Shown in pieces: positions 46,383-54,775 of a stretch of 59,064 nt of DNA. Location of the stretch: positions 1-59,064 of the forward strand of contig JAEZBX010000133.1 of the NCBI GenBank assembly GCA_023412765.1. The letters run 5' to 3'. Numbering within the stretch: position 1 is the stretch's first letter; every line of letters begins with the position of its first letter. A model generated the notes under the pieces. The model saw only the letters and a list, made by a program, of their open reading frames with translations, was not told where the DNA came from and did not search any database. Origin of the DNA: Bacteroidota bacterium (GTDB lineage: Bacteria; Bacteroidota; Bacteroidia; Cytophagales; Cyclobacteriaceae). The position numbers and the translations under genes are program-made.

Positions 46383-46396
46383 TGCAATCGATTGCA
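46383..46396. promoter_or_regulatory. Operator-like palindrome TGCAATCGATTGCA
   Basis: A perfect 14-bp palindrome with the same CAATCGATTG core as the site at 44264, 53 nt upstream of kdgF on the minus strand. Likely bound by the same LacI-type regulator. Confidence 0.6.
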
Positions 46397-46527
46397 TTTC
46401 TACCCAAAAAACCGATAAGTGTGTCATCTACGCCTATTATGGCCTTATTTTTGGCGATAATGGCACTTTTTGTGGCCTTTCCGTCTGAATAATATTTGAG
46501 CATTGAATATTCAATTTTCTATTATAT

Positions 46528-46545
46528 TGCGCAAACGATTACGCA
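46528..46545. promoter_or_regulatory. Operator-like site TGCGCAAACGATTACGCA
   Basis: An imperfect 18-bp palindrome (7 of 9 pairs) matching the 44264 operator, only 3 nt before the kduI ATG. Binding there would block transcription or initiation of kduI. Confidence 0.6.
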
Positions 46546-46548
46546 GCC

Positions 46549-47379
46549 ATGGCAGACGTTCGCTATGCGATTCATCCAGCTGAATTCAAGACACTCCAGA
46601 CACAACAGCTGCGGGATGCCTTTCTCGTGGAAAACTTATTTCAGGAAAACAAGATAAGCGTCGTTTATACACACTACGACAGACTTATAATTGGCGGGGT
46701 AAAACCTGGGTCCGAAGAAATAACGCTTCCGACATACGATGAGTTAAAATCTGAATTTTTTCTGCAACGACGAGAAATAGGGATCATTAATGTGGGCGCT
46801 AAAGGTCGCGTGACGGTAGATAGCGAGACTTATGATTTGGACTTCAAGGATGCCCTCTACATTGGGCGTGGCGCCAGGCAAGTATCATTCTTTTCTTTAG
46901 ATACCAAGCCATCGATGTTCTATTTTAACTCTGCTCCGGCTCATGCACATCATCCGACACGAAAAATAACTTTAAAAGAAGCTGAGACTGTCGAACTAGG
47001 CTCGTTGGAAACTTCCAATCAGCGAATCATTCGAAAGCTTTTGGTGAACAGTATTGTCGATACTTGCCAGTTGCAAATGGGCCTCACCGAGCTACAAAAG
47101 GGAAGCGTCTGGAACACAATGCCCCCGCACGTTCACGACAGGAGAATGGAAGCATATTTCTATTTCAATCTACCTGACAATCATGTTGTATGTCACTTCA
47201 TGGGAGAACCTCAGCAGACACGGCATATGTTCGTCAAGAATCACGACGCTGTAATTTCTCCACCGTGGTCAATTCATTGCGGCGCAGGTACAAGCAACTA
47301 TTCTTTCATTTGGGGAATGGCTGGTGAGAATCTTGACTATGGCGACATGGATCAGGTAACGCCTGGAAACTTGCGCTGA
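46549..47379 (+). CDS. kduI: 5-dehydro-4-deoxy-D-glucuronate isomerase
   Basis: 276 residues, full length, of the KduI cupin family. It turns DKI into 2,5-diketo-3-deoxygluconate (DKII). Zn ligands can be read as His194, His196, Glu201 and His243 (PPHVHDRRMEAYFYF, SPPWSIHCGAGT). The following step (KduD) is not clearly encoded in the window. The next gene, the LacI regulator, starts 58 nt later. Confidence 0.95.
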   Translation: MADVRYAIHPAEFKTLQTQQLRDAFLVENLFQENKISVVYTHYDRLIIGGVKPGSEEITLPTYDELKSEFFLQRREIGIINVGAKGRVTVDSETYDLDFKDALYIGRGARQVSFFSLDTKPSMFYFNSAPAHAHHPTRKITLKEAETVELGSLETSNQRIIRKLLVNSIVDTCQLQMGLTELQKGSVWNTMPPHVHDRRMEAYFYFNLPDNHVVCHFMGEPQQTRHMFVKNHDAVISPPWSIHCGAGTSNYSFIWGMAGENLDYGDMDQVTPGNLR

Positions 47380-47437
47380 GATTTACATAAATAGTGCGCT
47401 TAAAAATGGGTCATTGTGAGGGTAAAAGTGATTGTAG

Positions 47438-48466
47438 ATGAAGAAAAAATATACGATACACGACATAGCCAAGAAGCTGAATATAACAGCGTCGACGGTT
47501 TCTCGTGCATTGAACGATCATCCCCGCATAAGTGAAGCGACTAAGAAAGCCGTTCAAAAGATTGCCCTTAAGTTAAACTACCAACCAAACAATATAGCCG
47601 CTGCGTTGCGAAATGGGCATACTAACATCATAGGAATCATTGTCCCCACCATCGATCGCAGTTTTTTTGCTTCCATTGTGAGGGGGATTGAAGAAGTTGC
47701 AAACGCATCCCGGTACAATGTCATGATCTGCCAAAGTTATGATCAGTATGAAAAAGAAGTAGCGAATGTCGAAACACTTCTTAACGCACGGGTTGATGGC
47801 ATCATTGTTTCACATGCAAAGGAGACAAAAGACTTTGATCATTTCCGAAAAGTGCGCGATAAGGGAATACCTGTTGTCATGATCGACCGGACAAATGATA
47901 ATCTGGAAGCGAGTCAGGTGGTTATCGACGACTATCTCGCAGCTTATAAGGCTACAGAGCATTTGATTGAACAAGGCTGCAAAAAGATCGCTCACTTCAC
48001 CAATACACTGAAGATTAATATTTATAAAGAACGACTTCGCGGTTATAAGGAAGCGTTGATTGCGAATGGTTTAGTCTATGATGAATCCTACGTCATAGAA
48101 AGTAATCTTCAACTCGAAGACGGACGCAACAGCATGCTAAAATTGCTATCGCAAAAGCCATTACCCGACGGTGTGTTTTCTGCCAGTGCCTATGGCATTA
48201 TGGGAGCCTTGCAGGTGCTGAAAGAGAAAGATATCAAGGTTCCCGAAGAAATTGCATTGATCGGATTTACCAATGAGCCATTCACGTCGTTCTCAGAACC
48301 GGCACTGTCTATAGTCGAGCAGCACAGCATGAGAATGGGAAATGCAGCAGCGGAAATTTTCCTGGAAGAGATTGCAGACGAAGAAAAAAAATATATTCCA
48401 CAAAAAGTTGTGCTAAAACCGGAGCTCATCGTGCGCGAATCCTCACTTCGGAAAAAAAATGATTAA
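47438..48466 (+). CDS. LacI family transcriptional regulator of the uronate locus
   Basis: 342 residues. DNA-binding helix-turn-helix and hinge at 1-55 (YTIHDIAKKLNITASTVSRALNDHPRIS; the hinge has AAALRNGHTN). A periplasmic-binding-protein-like ligand domain follows (IIGIIVPTIDRSFFASIV). The three palindromes at 44264, 46383 and 46528 match the CG-centred operators of this family. The inducer is most likely an intermediate such as KDG. It is followed by uxaB, 2 nt after its stop. Confidence 0.93.
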   Translation: MKKKYTIHDIAKKLNITASTVSRALNDHPRISEATKKAVQKIALKLNYQPNNIAAALRNGHTNIIGIIVPTIDRSFFASIVRGIEEVANASRYNVMICQSYDQYEKEVANVETLLNARVDGIIVSHAKETKDFDHFRKVRDKGIPVVMIDRTNDNLEASQVVIDDYLAAYKATEHLIEQGCKKIAHFTNTLKINIYKERLRGYKEALIANGLVYDESYVIESNLQLEDGRNSMLKLLSQKPLPDGVFSASAYGIMGALQVLKEKDIKVPEEIALIGFTNEPFTSFSEPALSIVEQHSMRMGNAAAEIFLEEIADEEKKYIPQKVVLKPELIVRESSLRKKND

Positions 48467-48468
48467 CC

Positions 48469-49899
48469 ATGCTAAAGAAACTCAATCGCGCATCGGCAAA
48501 ATGCACCGCTGCTCCGCCTGTTAAAATCCTGCAATTTGGCGAAGGAAATTTTTTAAGAGCTTTTGCCGACTGGATGATTGATATCCTCAATGAAAAAACA
48601 AACTTCAATGCCGGTGTAGAAATCGTGCAGCCCATCGCCAAGGGAATGGGCAATATCCTGAACGATCAAGATGGATTATATCACGTAGTTTTACAAGGAT
48701 TGCGCGACGGAAAAGATGTAGCAGAAACACGGTTGGTAACTTGTATTTCCCGGTGTATAAATCCGTATGAGAACTTTGAAACCTTCCTCGCTACAGCGGA
48801 AAACTCCCAATTGAGATTTGTGATCTCCAACACCACTGAAGCAGGTATCGAATTCAACCCTACGGATACACGTCCAGAAGTACTGGCAGAAAGTTTTCCA
48901 GGAAAGGTAACACAGTTATTGTGGCATCGATACAAATCTTTTAAGGGTGACGAGAATTCGGGTCTGATTTTTATACCGTGTGAATTGATCGAAAAAAATG
49001 GCGACGCTCTTAAGCGCGCCATCCTCAAGTACGCTGAACTCTGGGAACTACCTGAGGAATTTACCAGGTGGGTAAATGTTTCCAACACATTTTGTAATAC
49101 CCTGGTTGATCGGATTGTTCCAGGATTCCCACGGGAAAACATCAATGAGATTCGCGATGAAATTGGATTTGAAGATCAGCTTGTGGTAAAGGCTGAGCCG
49201 TTCCACCTTTGGGTTATTGAAGCTCCAAAATTTGTAGAAGATGAATTACCATTCATCTCCGCGGGACTGGATGTCAAATTTGTCGACGATATTACACCCT
49301 ACAGAACCCGCAAAGTCAGAATACTTAATGGAGCTCACACGTCCCTCGTACCTGTGGCATATTTGTCAGGATTAAGAACAGTCATGGATTCCGTTAACGA
49401 TGAGACTACAGGCCGCTTTATAAGGAAAGTTATTTTTGACGAAATCATCCCAACACTCGACCTGCCAAATGAAGAATTAGTCCAATTTGCAAACGACGTG
49501 ATCGAACGATTTCAGAATCCTTCCATCAGGCATGAATTGCTCAGCATTGCACTGAACTCCGTCTCAAAATTTAAGGTTAGGGTTCTCCCTTCCATTCTGG
49601 AATACAATAAACGCAAAGGACACTTACCGCCGAATCTTGTCTTCTCACTTGCCGCTTTGATACGGTTTTACAAGGGAGAATGGAATGAAGAAAAAATTCC
49701 CTTAAATGACTCCGATGATGTACTCGATTTCTTTAAGGATGCATGGAACAATCATGACAAAAAGAACTTTGTTAAGAAAGTATTGTCGAATGAATCGTTT
49801 TGGGGAGAAGATCTTTCGAAGGTTGATGGGTTGATCGGGCGTGTTGAAGGGGATCTTGAAAGGCTGAATGGAAAATTCTACGAGGCGGGCGCTATGTGA
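48469..49899 (+). CDS. uxaB: Tagaturonate reductase (altronate oxidoreductase)
   Basis: 476 residues, in the mannitol/uronate dehydrogenase family. N-terminal Rossmann domain (ILQFGEGNFLRAFADWMID) with the conserved KVRILNGAHTSLVPVAYL near 285-302, containing the Lys and His used in catalysis. It reduces tagaturonate to altronate with NADH, so it works with uxaA. Starts 2 nt after the LacI gene, so probably cotranscribed. Confidence 0.93.
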   Translation: MLKKLNRASAKCTAAPPVKILQFGEGNFLRAFADWMIDILNEKTNFNAGVEIVQPIAKGMGNILNDQDGLYHVVLQGLRDGKDVAETRLVTCISRCINPYENFETFLATAENSQLRFVISNTTEAGIEFNPTDTRPEVLAESFPGKVTQLLWHRYKSFKGDENSGLIFIPCELIEKNGDALKRAILKYAELWELPEEFTRWVNVSNTFCNTLVDRIVPGFPRENINEIRDEIGFEDQLVVKAEPFHLWVIEAPKFVEDELPFISAGLDVKFVDDITPYRTRKVRILNGAHTSLVPVAYLSGLRTVMDSVNDETTGRFIRKVIFDEIIPTLDLPNEELVQFANDVIERFQNPSIRHELLSIALNSVSKFKVRVLPSILEYNKRKGHLPPNLVFSLAALIRFYKGEWNEEKIPLNDSDDVLDFFKDAWNNHDKKNFVKKVLSNESFWGEDLSKVDGLIGRVEGDLERLNGKFYEAGAM

Positions 49900-49910
49900 G
49901 CGGTTAATTT

Positions 49911-49949
49911 GAACACCGAATATTGAACACGGAATATCGAATATCGAAG
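49911..49949. repeat. GAATATCGAA-type intergenic repeat
   Basis: Degenerate tandem units of GAACACCGAATATTGAACAC and GGAATATCGAATATCGAAG form, between uxaB and the tRNA gene. No coding function. Confidence 0.5.
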
Positions 49950-49983
49950 ATGAGATTTTGCTAGAATAAAATAGTGTTTAAAG

Positions 49984-50056
49984 AGCGGGAAACGAGGCTC
50001 GAACTCGCGACCCTCAGCTTGGGAAGCTGATGCTCTACCAACTGAGCTACTCCCGC
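49984..50056 (-). tRNA. tRNA-Gly (anticodon CCC)
   Basis: A 73-nt cloverleaf. Acceptor GCGGGAG pairs with TTCCCGC, the D arm has GCTC...GAGC, and the anticodon stem TCAGC/GCTGA holds loop TTCCCAA (anticodon CCC, reading GGG). The T arm contains TTCGAGC. CCA is not encoded. It lies on the minus strand after uxaB. Confidence 0.95.
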
Positions 50057-50059
50057 ATT

Positions 50060-50123
50060 GCCCGCCGAAGCTTTTTAGCGTAGGCTGGCATCGCCCACCG
50101 AAGCCTTGGCGTGGGTGGGCATC
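50060..50123. repeat. Two tandem ~32-bp GCCC(A/G)CCGAAGC repeats
   Basis: Units at 50060-50092 and 50093-50123, the second with complementary ends GCCCACC and GGTGGGC (hairpin). They lie 4 nt upstream of the tRNA-Gly 5' end. Confidence 0.7.
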
Positions 50124-50177
50124 GCCCCAATTTAATAATCTGTTGATCAAAAATGCAACCGGCAAGGCCTACGCTTA

Positions 50178-50283
50178 AAGTCTAAGGTTCAAAGTTTAAG
50201 GTTTAAAGTTTAAGGTTGTGCTCCGATGACGGCTTGGTGCTTTGGGTGTCGTTTAAAATTTGAGGTTTGAGGTTTGAGGTTGT
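50178..50283. repeat. AGGTTTA-type heptamer repeats
   Basis: Tandem degenerate units (AAGGTTTAAAGTTTAAGGTT and TTTGAGGTTTGAGG) fill much of this region between tRNA-Gly and rseP. Related units occur at 25029-25045, 56224-56257 and 56338-56361. The rest of the 49900-50420 gap holds no gene. Confidence 0.6.
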
Positions 50284-50420
50284 GCCAAAGGCCGCGTGCG
50301 TTTCTGATTTCTGGGAACTGCAAGTTTCCTTTCTCAAATTAATATTTCGGCAGGATTGTGCCTTGATCCAACGCACACCCCCTATTAACTGTTAACTTTT
50401 AACGGAAACCGCGCTTCGCG

Positions 50421-51767
50421 TCAGAAAAGCTTAATAATATCATTAGCAAAAATGAACACCATCAACGCCAGCAGGAATACCATCCCGACTTTCTGAGCGT
50501 TTTCGAGGAACTTATCCGAAGGCTTCCTTCTTGAAATGATTTCATAGCTGAGGAACATGACATGCCCTCCATCGAGCGCTGGAATCGGCAACAAATTCAT
50601 GAAGGCCAATACTAGTGAAAGCACTCCGGTTAATGACCAGAACCGTGACCAATCCCACTCATTACCAAAAACCTGAGCTATTCCAATAGGCCCTGAAATG
50701 GATTCCTTTGCCGAAAGTTTTCCGGTTGCAACTTTGCCAAATGCCGTTACGTGCGATGTTAAGGTCGAAAAAGCGCGCTCTGTACCTTTTGGAATCGACT
50801 CAAGAAATCCATAGGTAATGTTCTTTTCCAGTGTTTTCAAATATTCTTCAGTGGAAGAGAAAAATCCGACAAGTTTTTCACCTTTGAAATACTCTTGGAA
50901 TGACAATATGGTGCCTGCCCTTGACACCTTCAAGTGCAGTGAATCAGCTCTACCAGATGCAGAGTCTGCCTGCATTGCTTTTAGGTGAGTCTGAAACTCG
51001 TCATGATAGGTAATTGGTACTCCGTTGATTTCAACGATTTTGTCGCCGGGCTTCAAAATTCGGCTCGCCACAGAATTTGGTTGAACGGATTCCACGACTG
51101 CAGGGATCCGGGGCCCGAGGAAACTTGCAAGTCCTGTCTTCTTATTGAATCGTTGTATCAGATCCTGGGGTATCGGGATGTCAATTATTTTGCCATCGCG
51201 GTCAACAGTATACGTACCATTAGTGCTTAGCAGGGTGGATGGTTCGATAATGTCCTGAAAATATTCGAATTCCTGTCCATTAATCTTAATGATCTTGTCA
51301 CCTGTTTTCAAACCAATCGCTTCGCCAATTGGCCCGACCTGGTACCCTCCGTTCTCATTGATTTTGTCATTGAGTAGATAACTTTGTCCATATACGTAGG
51401 TGATTCCAATAAATATCATCACGCCGGCAATAACATTGACGATGATTCCACCCAACATTACAATCAGACGCTGCCATGCTGGTTTGGCCCGAAATTCCCA
51501 GGGTTGAGGAGGTAATTTCATAGCCTCCGTATCCAGGGATTCATCGATCATGCCCGAGATCTTCACATAGCCGCCCAAGGGTATTGCACTTAATGCGTAT
51601 TCGGTTTCGCCTTTTTTGAATGAAAAGATTTTCGGAGGAAAGCCAACTGAAAATTGTTCAACCCGCATCCCAAAATATTTAGCTGCCAGCAGGTGGCCAA
51701 ACTCGTGCACCGCGACTAAAAAAGAAAGACTCAGCAGCATCTGAGCCAACATGATCATCCAATCCAT
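50421..51767 (-). CDS. rseP: RIP metalloprotease (site-2 protease, RseP)
   Basis: 448 residues. The zinc motif HEFGH is at 21-25 in the first membrane helix, and the distal Asp in NLLPIPALDGGHVMF near 400. Two PDZ domains lie between (GEAIGLKTGDKIIKINGQE and ILKPGDKIVEINGVP). It cleaves membrane-bound anti-sigma factors or signal peptides. Lies 76 nt downstream of dxr on the same strand. Confidence 0.94.
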   Translation of the reverse strand: MDWMIMLAQMLLSLSFLVAVHEFGHLLAAKYFGMRVEQFSVGFPPKIFSFKKGETEYALSAIPLGGYVKISGMIDESLDTEAMKLPPQPWEFRAKPAWQRLIVMLGGIIVNVIAGVMIFIGITYVYGQSYLLNDKINENGGYQVGPIGEAIGLKTGDKIIKINGQEFEYFQDIIEPSTLLSTNGTYTVDRDGKIIDIPIPQDLIQRFNKKTGLASFLGPRIPAVVESVQPNSVASRILKPGDKIVEINGVPITYHDEFQTHLKAMQADSASGRADSLHLKVSRAGTILSFQEYFKGEKLVGFFSSTEEYLKTLEKNITYGFLESIPKGTERAFSTLTSHVTAFGKVATGKLSAKESISGPIGIAQVFGNEWDWSRFWSLTGVLSLVLAFMNLLPIPALDGGHVMFLSYEIISRRKPSDKFLENAQKVGMVFLLALMVFIFANDIIKLF

Positions 51768-51843
51768 TCGTACTTATCCTTATTTAATTGTTTTTACTTT
51801 CCAACCAGCTATCGAACCTTATTGTTCTTTCATCGATGGCTGC

Positions 51844-53010
51844 TTACGGCTTACCATAACGATCCAACCATTCCAAGGCTTTAATTCTCGTTTCCTTGTC
51901 TGTGTATACGTAATCGTCGTAAGACGGACTGGCTATATAATCCATTTTTTCAAGGCAATGTTCCACAATTGCGGACATTTCGAGAAAACTCACCTTATCA
52001 TTCAAAAATCCCGCCACGGCTATTTCATTTGCAGCATTCAAAACACAGGGCCTATTACCCCCCTTCTCCATGGCCGCATATGCCAGCGCAAGATTACGAA
52101 AAGTTTCTGTATCCGGCGGTTCAAAGGTAAGGGAGGGATAATCAAATACATTAAAACGAGGGAAATCGCTTCTTAACCGGTTCGGATAGGACAGGGCAAA
52201 CTGGATCGGTAGACGCATGTCTGGAAGTCCTAATTGCGCTTTTATTGAACCATCCTCGAATTGAACAAAAGAGTGGATAATCGATTGGGGATGGATCACG
52301 ACCTCGATTTGGCTAGGTTTCAGGCCGAATAACCACTTAGCCTCAATAACCTCCAGGCCTTTATTCATAAGGGATGCGGAGTCGATAGTGATCTTTGCCC
52401 CCATGGTCCAGTTTGGGTGCTTCAAAGCCTGAGCCTTGGTGACCTTCATCAGATCACTTTTTTTCAAACCACGAAAAGGCCCACCTGAAGCTGTAAGAAT
52501 GATTTTTTCTATTCTGTTATGAAATTCTCCGGTTATGCATTGAAATATGGCCGAATGCTCAGAATCTACCGGGTAAATATTAACACCCTTCTCCCGTGCC
52601 AGCTGCGTGATCAGTTCGCCTGCCACCACAAGCGTTTCCTTATTAGCCAATGCGATATTTTTGCCCGACTCGATAGCCCTGATGGTGGGTTTCAAACCAC
52701 AATAACCAACCAGTGCAGTAAGTACCAGATCGACCGTTTCCATTTCTACAACCGAAGTAAGTGCATTCTCTCCCGCGTACACCTTTATGTCTTCGGGTGT
52801 CAATGCATCCTTTACGAAACCGTAGTGTGTTTCATTTGATATCACTACTGCATTCGGCTTAAACTTTATCGCCTGTTCTACCAAAAGTTCTGCATTATTT
52901 TGAGCCGTGAGAACCTCAACTTCAAACTCATCCAGATGAGCAGCAATAACAGCAAGCGCTTGCTTACCAATAGAGCCCGTTGATCCCAATAAGGCAATGC
53001 GCTTTTTCAC
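51844..53010 (-). CDS. dxr: 1-deoxy-D-xylulose-5-phosphate reductoisomerase
   Basis: 388 residues; the first committed step of the MEP isoprenoid pathway, NADPH dependent. GSTGSIGKQAL binds the nucleotide; ANKETLVVAGEL, the DSEHSAIFQC acidic loop, TASGGPFRG and SASLMNKGLEVIEA form the metal and substrate site. Adjacent to rseP, an arrangement common in Bacteroidota. Confidence 0.96.
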   Translation of the reverse strand: MKKRIALLGSTGSIGKQALAVIAAHLDEFEVEVLTAQNNAELLVEQAIKFKPNAVVISNETHYGFVKDALTPEDIKVYAGENALTSVVEMETVDLVLTALVGYCGLKPTIRAIESGKNIALANKETLVVAGELITQLAREKGVNIYPVDSEHSAIFQCITGEFHNRIEKIILTASGGPFRGLKKSDLMKVTKAQALKHPNWTMGAKITIDSASLMNKGLEVIEAKWLFGLKPSQIEVVIHPQSIIHSFVQFEDGSIKAQLGLPDMRLPIQFALSYPNRLRSDFPRFNVFDYPSLTFEPPDTETFRNLALAYAAMEKGGNRPCVLNAANEIAVAGFLNDKVSFLEMSAIVEHCLEKMDYIASPSYDDYVYTDKETRIKALEWLDRYGKP

Positions 53011-53157
53011 GAGATAAGTTTCTTTTGTAGATCAACAGACGTTATCAAAATGAATGTGAGAACGGAGTGCCTACTGGACAAATATTCAGGAAGCGACGAC
53101 ATCAGTATTCGCCGCATTTCCTGGCTCCGAAGTTTTGATGAATTTTCCAGGATCGTT

Positions 53158-54654
53158 TTACTGTTTAAATCTAATTAATTCACTAGCAAGTTTTCTGTCG
53201 TTGGAAAGCCTCGGAACTTTGTTTTGCCCACCCAGTTTTCCCAACGACTTCATATAATCTATAAAAGCATTTTGACGCATTTCCTGTATTCGAAGTTTGC
53301 GCAAAATATTTCCCTTGATCAAATCATCGTAGTACACATTTAGTTTCCTAAGCGAATTATCAAGTTCCACAGAAAACGCTTCCATATCATTCGGGGGACT
53401 AGTGAATTCTATAAACCATTCATGATGTGGCAAACCTTCGGAAGGCGCCACCTGGGGAGCAACCGTGAATTCAGCAAGACGAACGTCAGGAAATTTCTCC
53501 ATTGTCGCTTTCATCGCTTTTTCCACTTCCTCACCAATCACGTGTTCGCCGAACGCCGAGATAAAATGTTTGATACGTCCGGTTACCAAAAGCCGGTATG
53601 GATTTTTAGAAATAAACTTTACTGTATCACCAATCGAATATCCCCACAGCCCTGCGTTACTGTTGATGATAAGGGCATAATTCTTATTGAGTTCCACCCC
53701 TTCAAGATTGACCCGCCGTGGATTCTCATTGTAGAACTCATCGGCTGGGATGAACTCGAAAAATATTCCACTATTAGCAAGCAAAAGCAACCCCTGGTCT
53801 ACCTGCGAATCCTGATAGGCAATGAATCCTTCCGATGCTGGGTATGTTTCAATTGAGTCAACTTTCTTCCCGATCGATTCAAACAATTTCGCACGATATG
53901 GTTCGAAGTTAACGCCCCCGTATACAAACAATGAAAAATCGGGAAATACATCCTTTATTTTTTTTCCGGTTCGCGCTTGTATCCGGTCAAAATACATTTG
54001 TACCCACGGTGGAATTCCGGAAATCAGGCTCATGTTCGAATTCAACGTTTCGTCTATGATCTTTTCAAGTTTCTCTTCCCAATCGTCGATACAATTAGTA
54101 GTGTACGTTGGCTTTTGGTTTGTTCTTAAGTATTGCGGGACGTGATGGTTCACAATACCTGAAAGTCTACCTGTCTTTATTCCAGCCTTCTCACTTAGTT
54201 CCGGACTTCCGGAAAGAAATATCAAACCCTTGTCAAGGAAAGCCGAATTGCCGGTTTCATGTACGTACGACAGCAGAGCATTGCGAGCGCTGTTAATATG
54301 ATTCGGAATAGATTGCCGCGTTATTGGAATGTACTTCGTGCCCGAAGTAGTACCGGAGGTCTTCGCCAGATATTCTGGCTTGCCCTTCCAAAGCACGTCA
54401 GACTCCCCTTCCAATACCTTGGTTATGTAAGGCTTCAGATCCTCATAGTCCCTCACCGGTATATTTTTCTTGAAGTCATCATACGTTGTTATAGTTTCAA
54501 AATGATGATCACGTCCGAAAAGTGTGGTCTTCGCATCGCTTACGAGGCTTTGCATGATCCTTTCCTGACACCGAAAAGGATCATTCGACCATGACTTGGT
54601 CTCAGCAGCGATGTAAGCAGAAAAAGGCTTGGCCAGGAACGAACGAATACCCAT
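53158..54654 (-). CDS. GH3 auxin-responsive promoter family protein
   Basis: 498 residues from ATG 54654; a longer frame to 54792 only adds a poor N-terminal extension and crosses the promoter. It is a bacterial member of the GH3 family of adenylate-forming acyl-acid-amido synthetases. Sequence marks are YLAKTSGTTSGTKYIPIT (ATP loop), VYGGVNFEPY, ASEGFIAYQD, and LVTGRIKHFISAFGEHV. The substrate is unknown; acyl amino-acid conjugation is plausible. Bacteroidota often carry it. It is divergent from degP. Confidence 0.88.
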   Translation of the reverse strand: MGIRSFLAKPFSAYIAAETKSWSNDPFRCQERIMQSLVSDAKTTLFGRDHHFETITTYDDFKKNIPVRDYEDLKPYITKVLEGESDVLWKGKPEYLAKTSGTTSGTKYIPITRQSIPNHINSARNALLSYVHETGNSAFLDKGLIFLSGSPELSEKAGIKTGRLSGIVNHHVPQYLRTNQKPTYTTNCIDDWEEKLEKIIDETLNSNMSLISGIPPWVQMYFDRIQARTGKKIKDVFPDFSLFVYGGVNFEPYRAKLFESIGKKVDSIETYPASEGFIAYQDSQVDQGLLLLANSGIFFEFIPADEFYNENPRRVNLEGVELNKNYALIINSNAGLWGYSIGDTVKFISKNPYRLLVTGRIKHFISAFGEHVIGEEVEKAMKATMEKFPDVRLAEFTVAPQVAPSEGLPHHEWFIEFTSPPNDMEAFSVELDNSLRKLNVYYDDLIKGNILRKLRIQEMRQNAFIDYMKSLGKLGGQNKVPRLSNDRKLASELIRFKQ

Positions 54655-54659
54655 AACAT

Positions 54660-54714
54660 GCAAAACTAAGAAAATTGAGTCATTGGAGGCACCTTGTAAA
54701 CTTCTTAGTTTTGC
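54660..54714. promoter_or_regulatory. Mirror-image divergent promoter with 13-bp inverted repeat
   Basis: Perfect 13-bp arms, GCAAAACTAAGAA (54660-54672) and TTCTTAGTTTTGC (54702-54714), each contain an exact TAGTTTTG box pointing outward. The plus-strand box has TTG (54683-54685) at a 20-nt spacing and would serve degP. The minus-strand box ends only 6 nt before the GH3 ATG, so that mRNA would be almost leaderless. Confidence 0.5.
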
Positions 54715-54775
54715 GCATCGTTTAAGAATAAAACTTTTCGCAGCCGACTCACATCGTCTTAAAATTAAACTGACT

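Noticed and set aside
46495..46529. kduI promoter from TTTG at 46495 and TATATTG at 46523
   Set aside because: The -7 element is one base short of TAnnTTTG and spacing is at the edge of the usual range, so it was not listed as a feature.
54629..54775. N-terminal extension of degP
   Set aside because: It would encode residues before a good signal peptide and overlap the GH3 gene; ATG 54776 is preferred.
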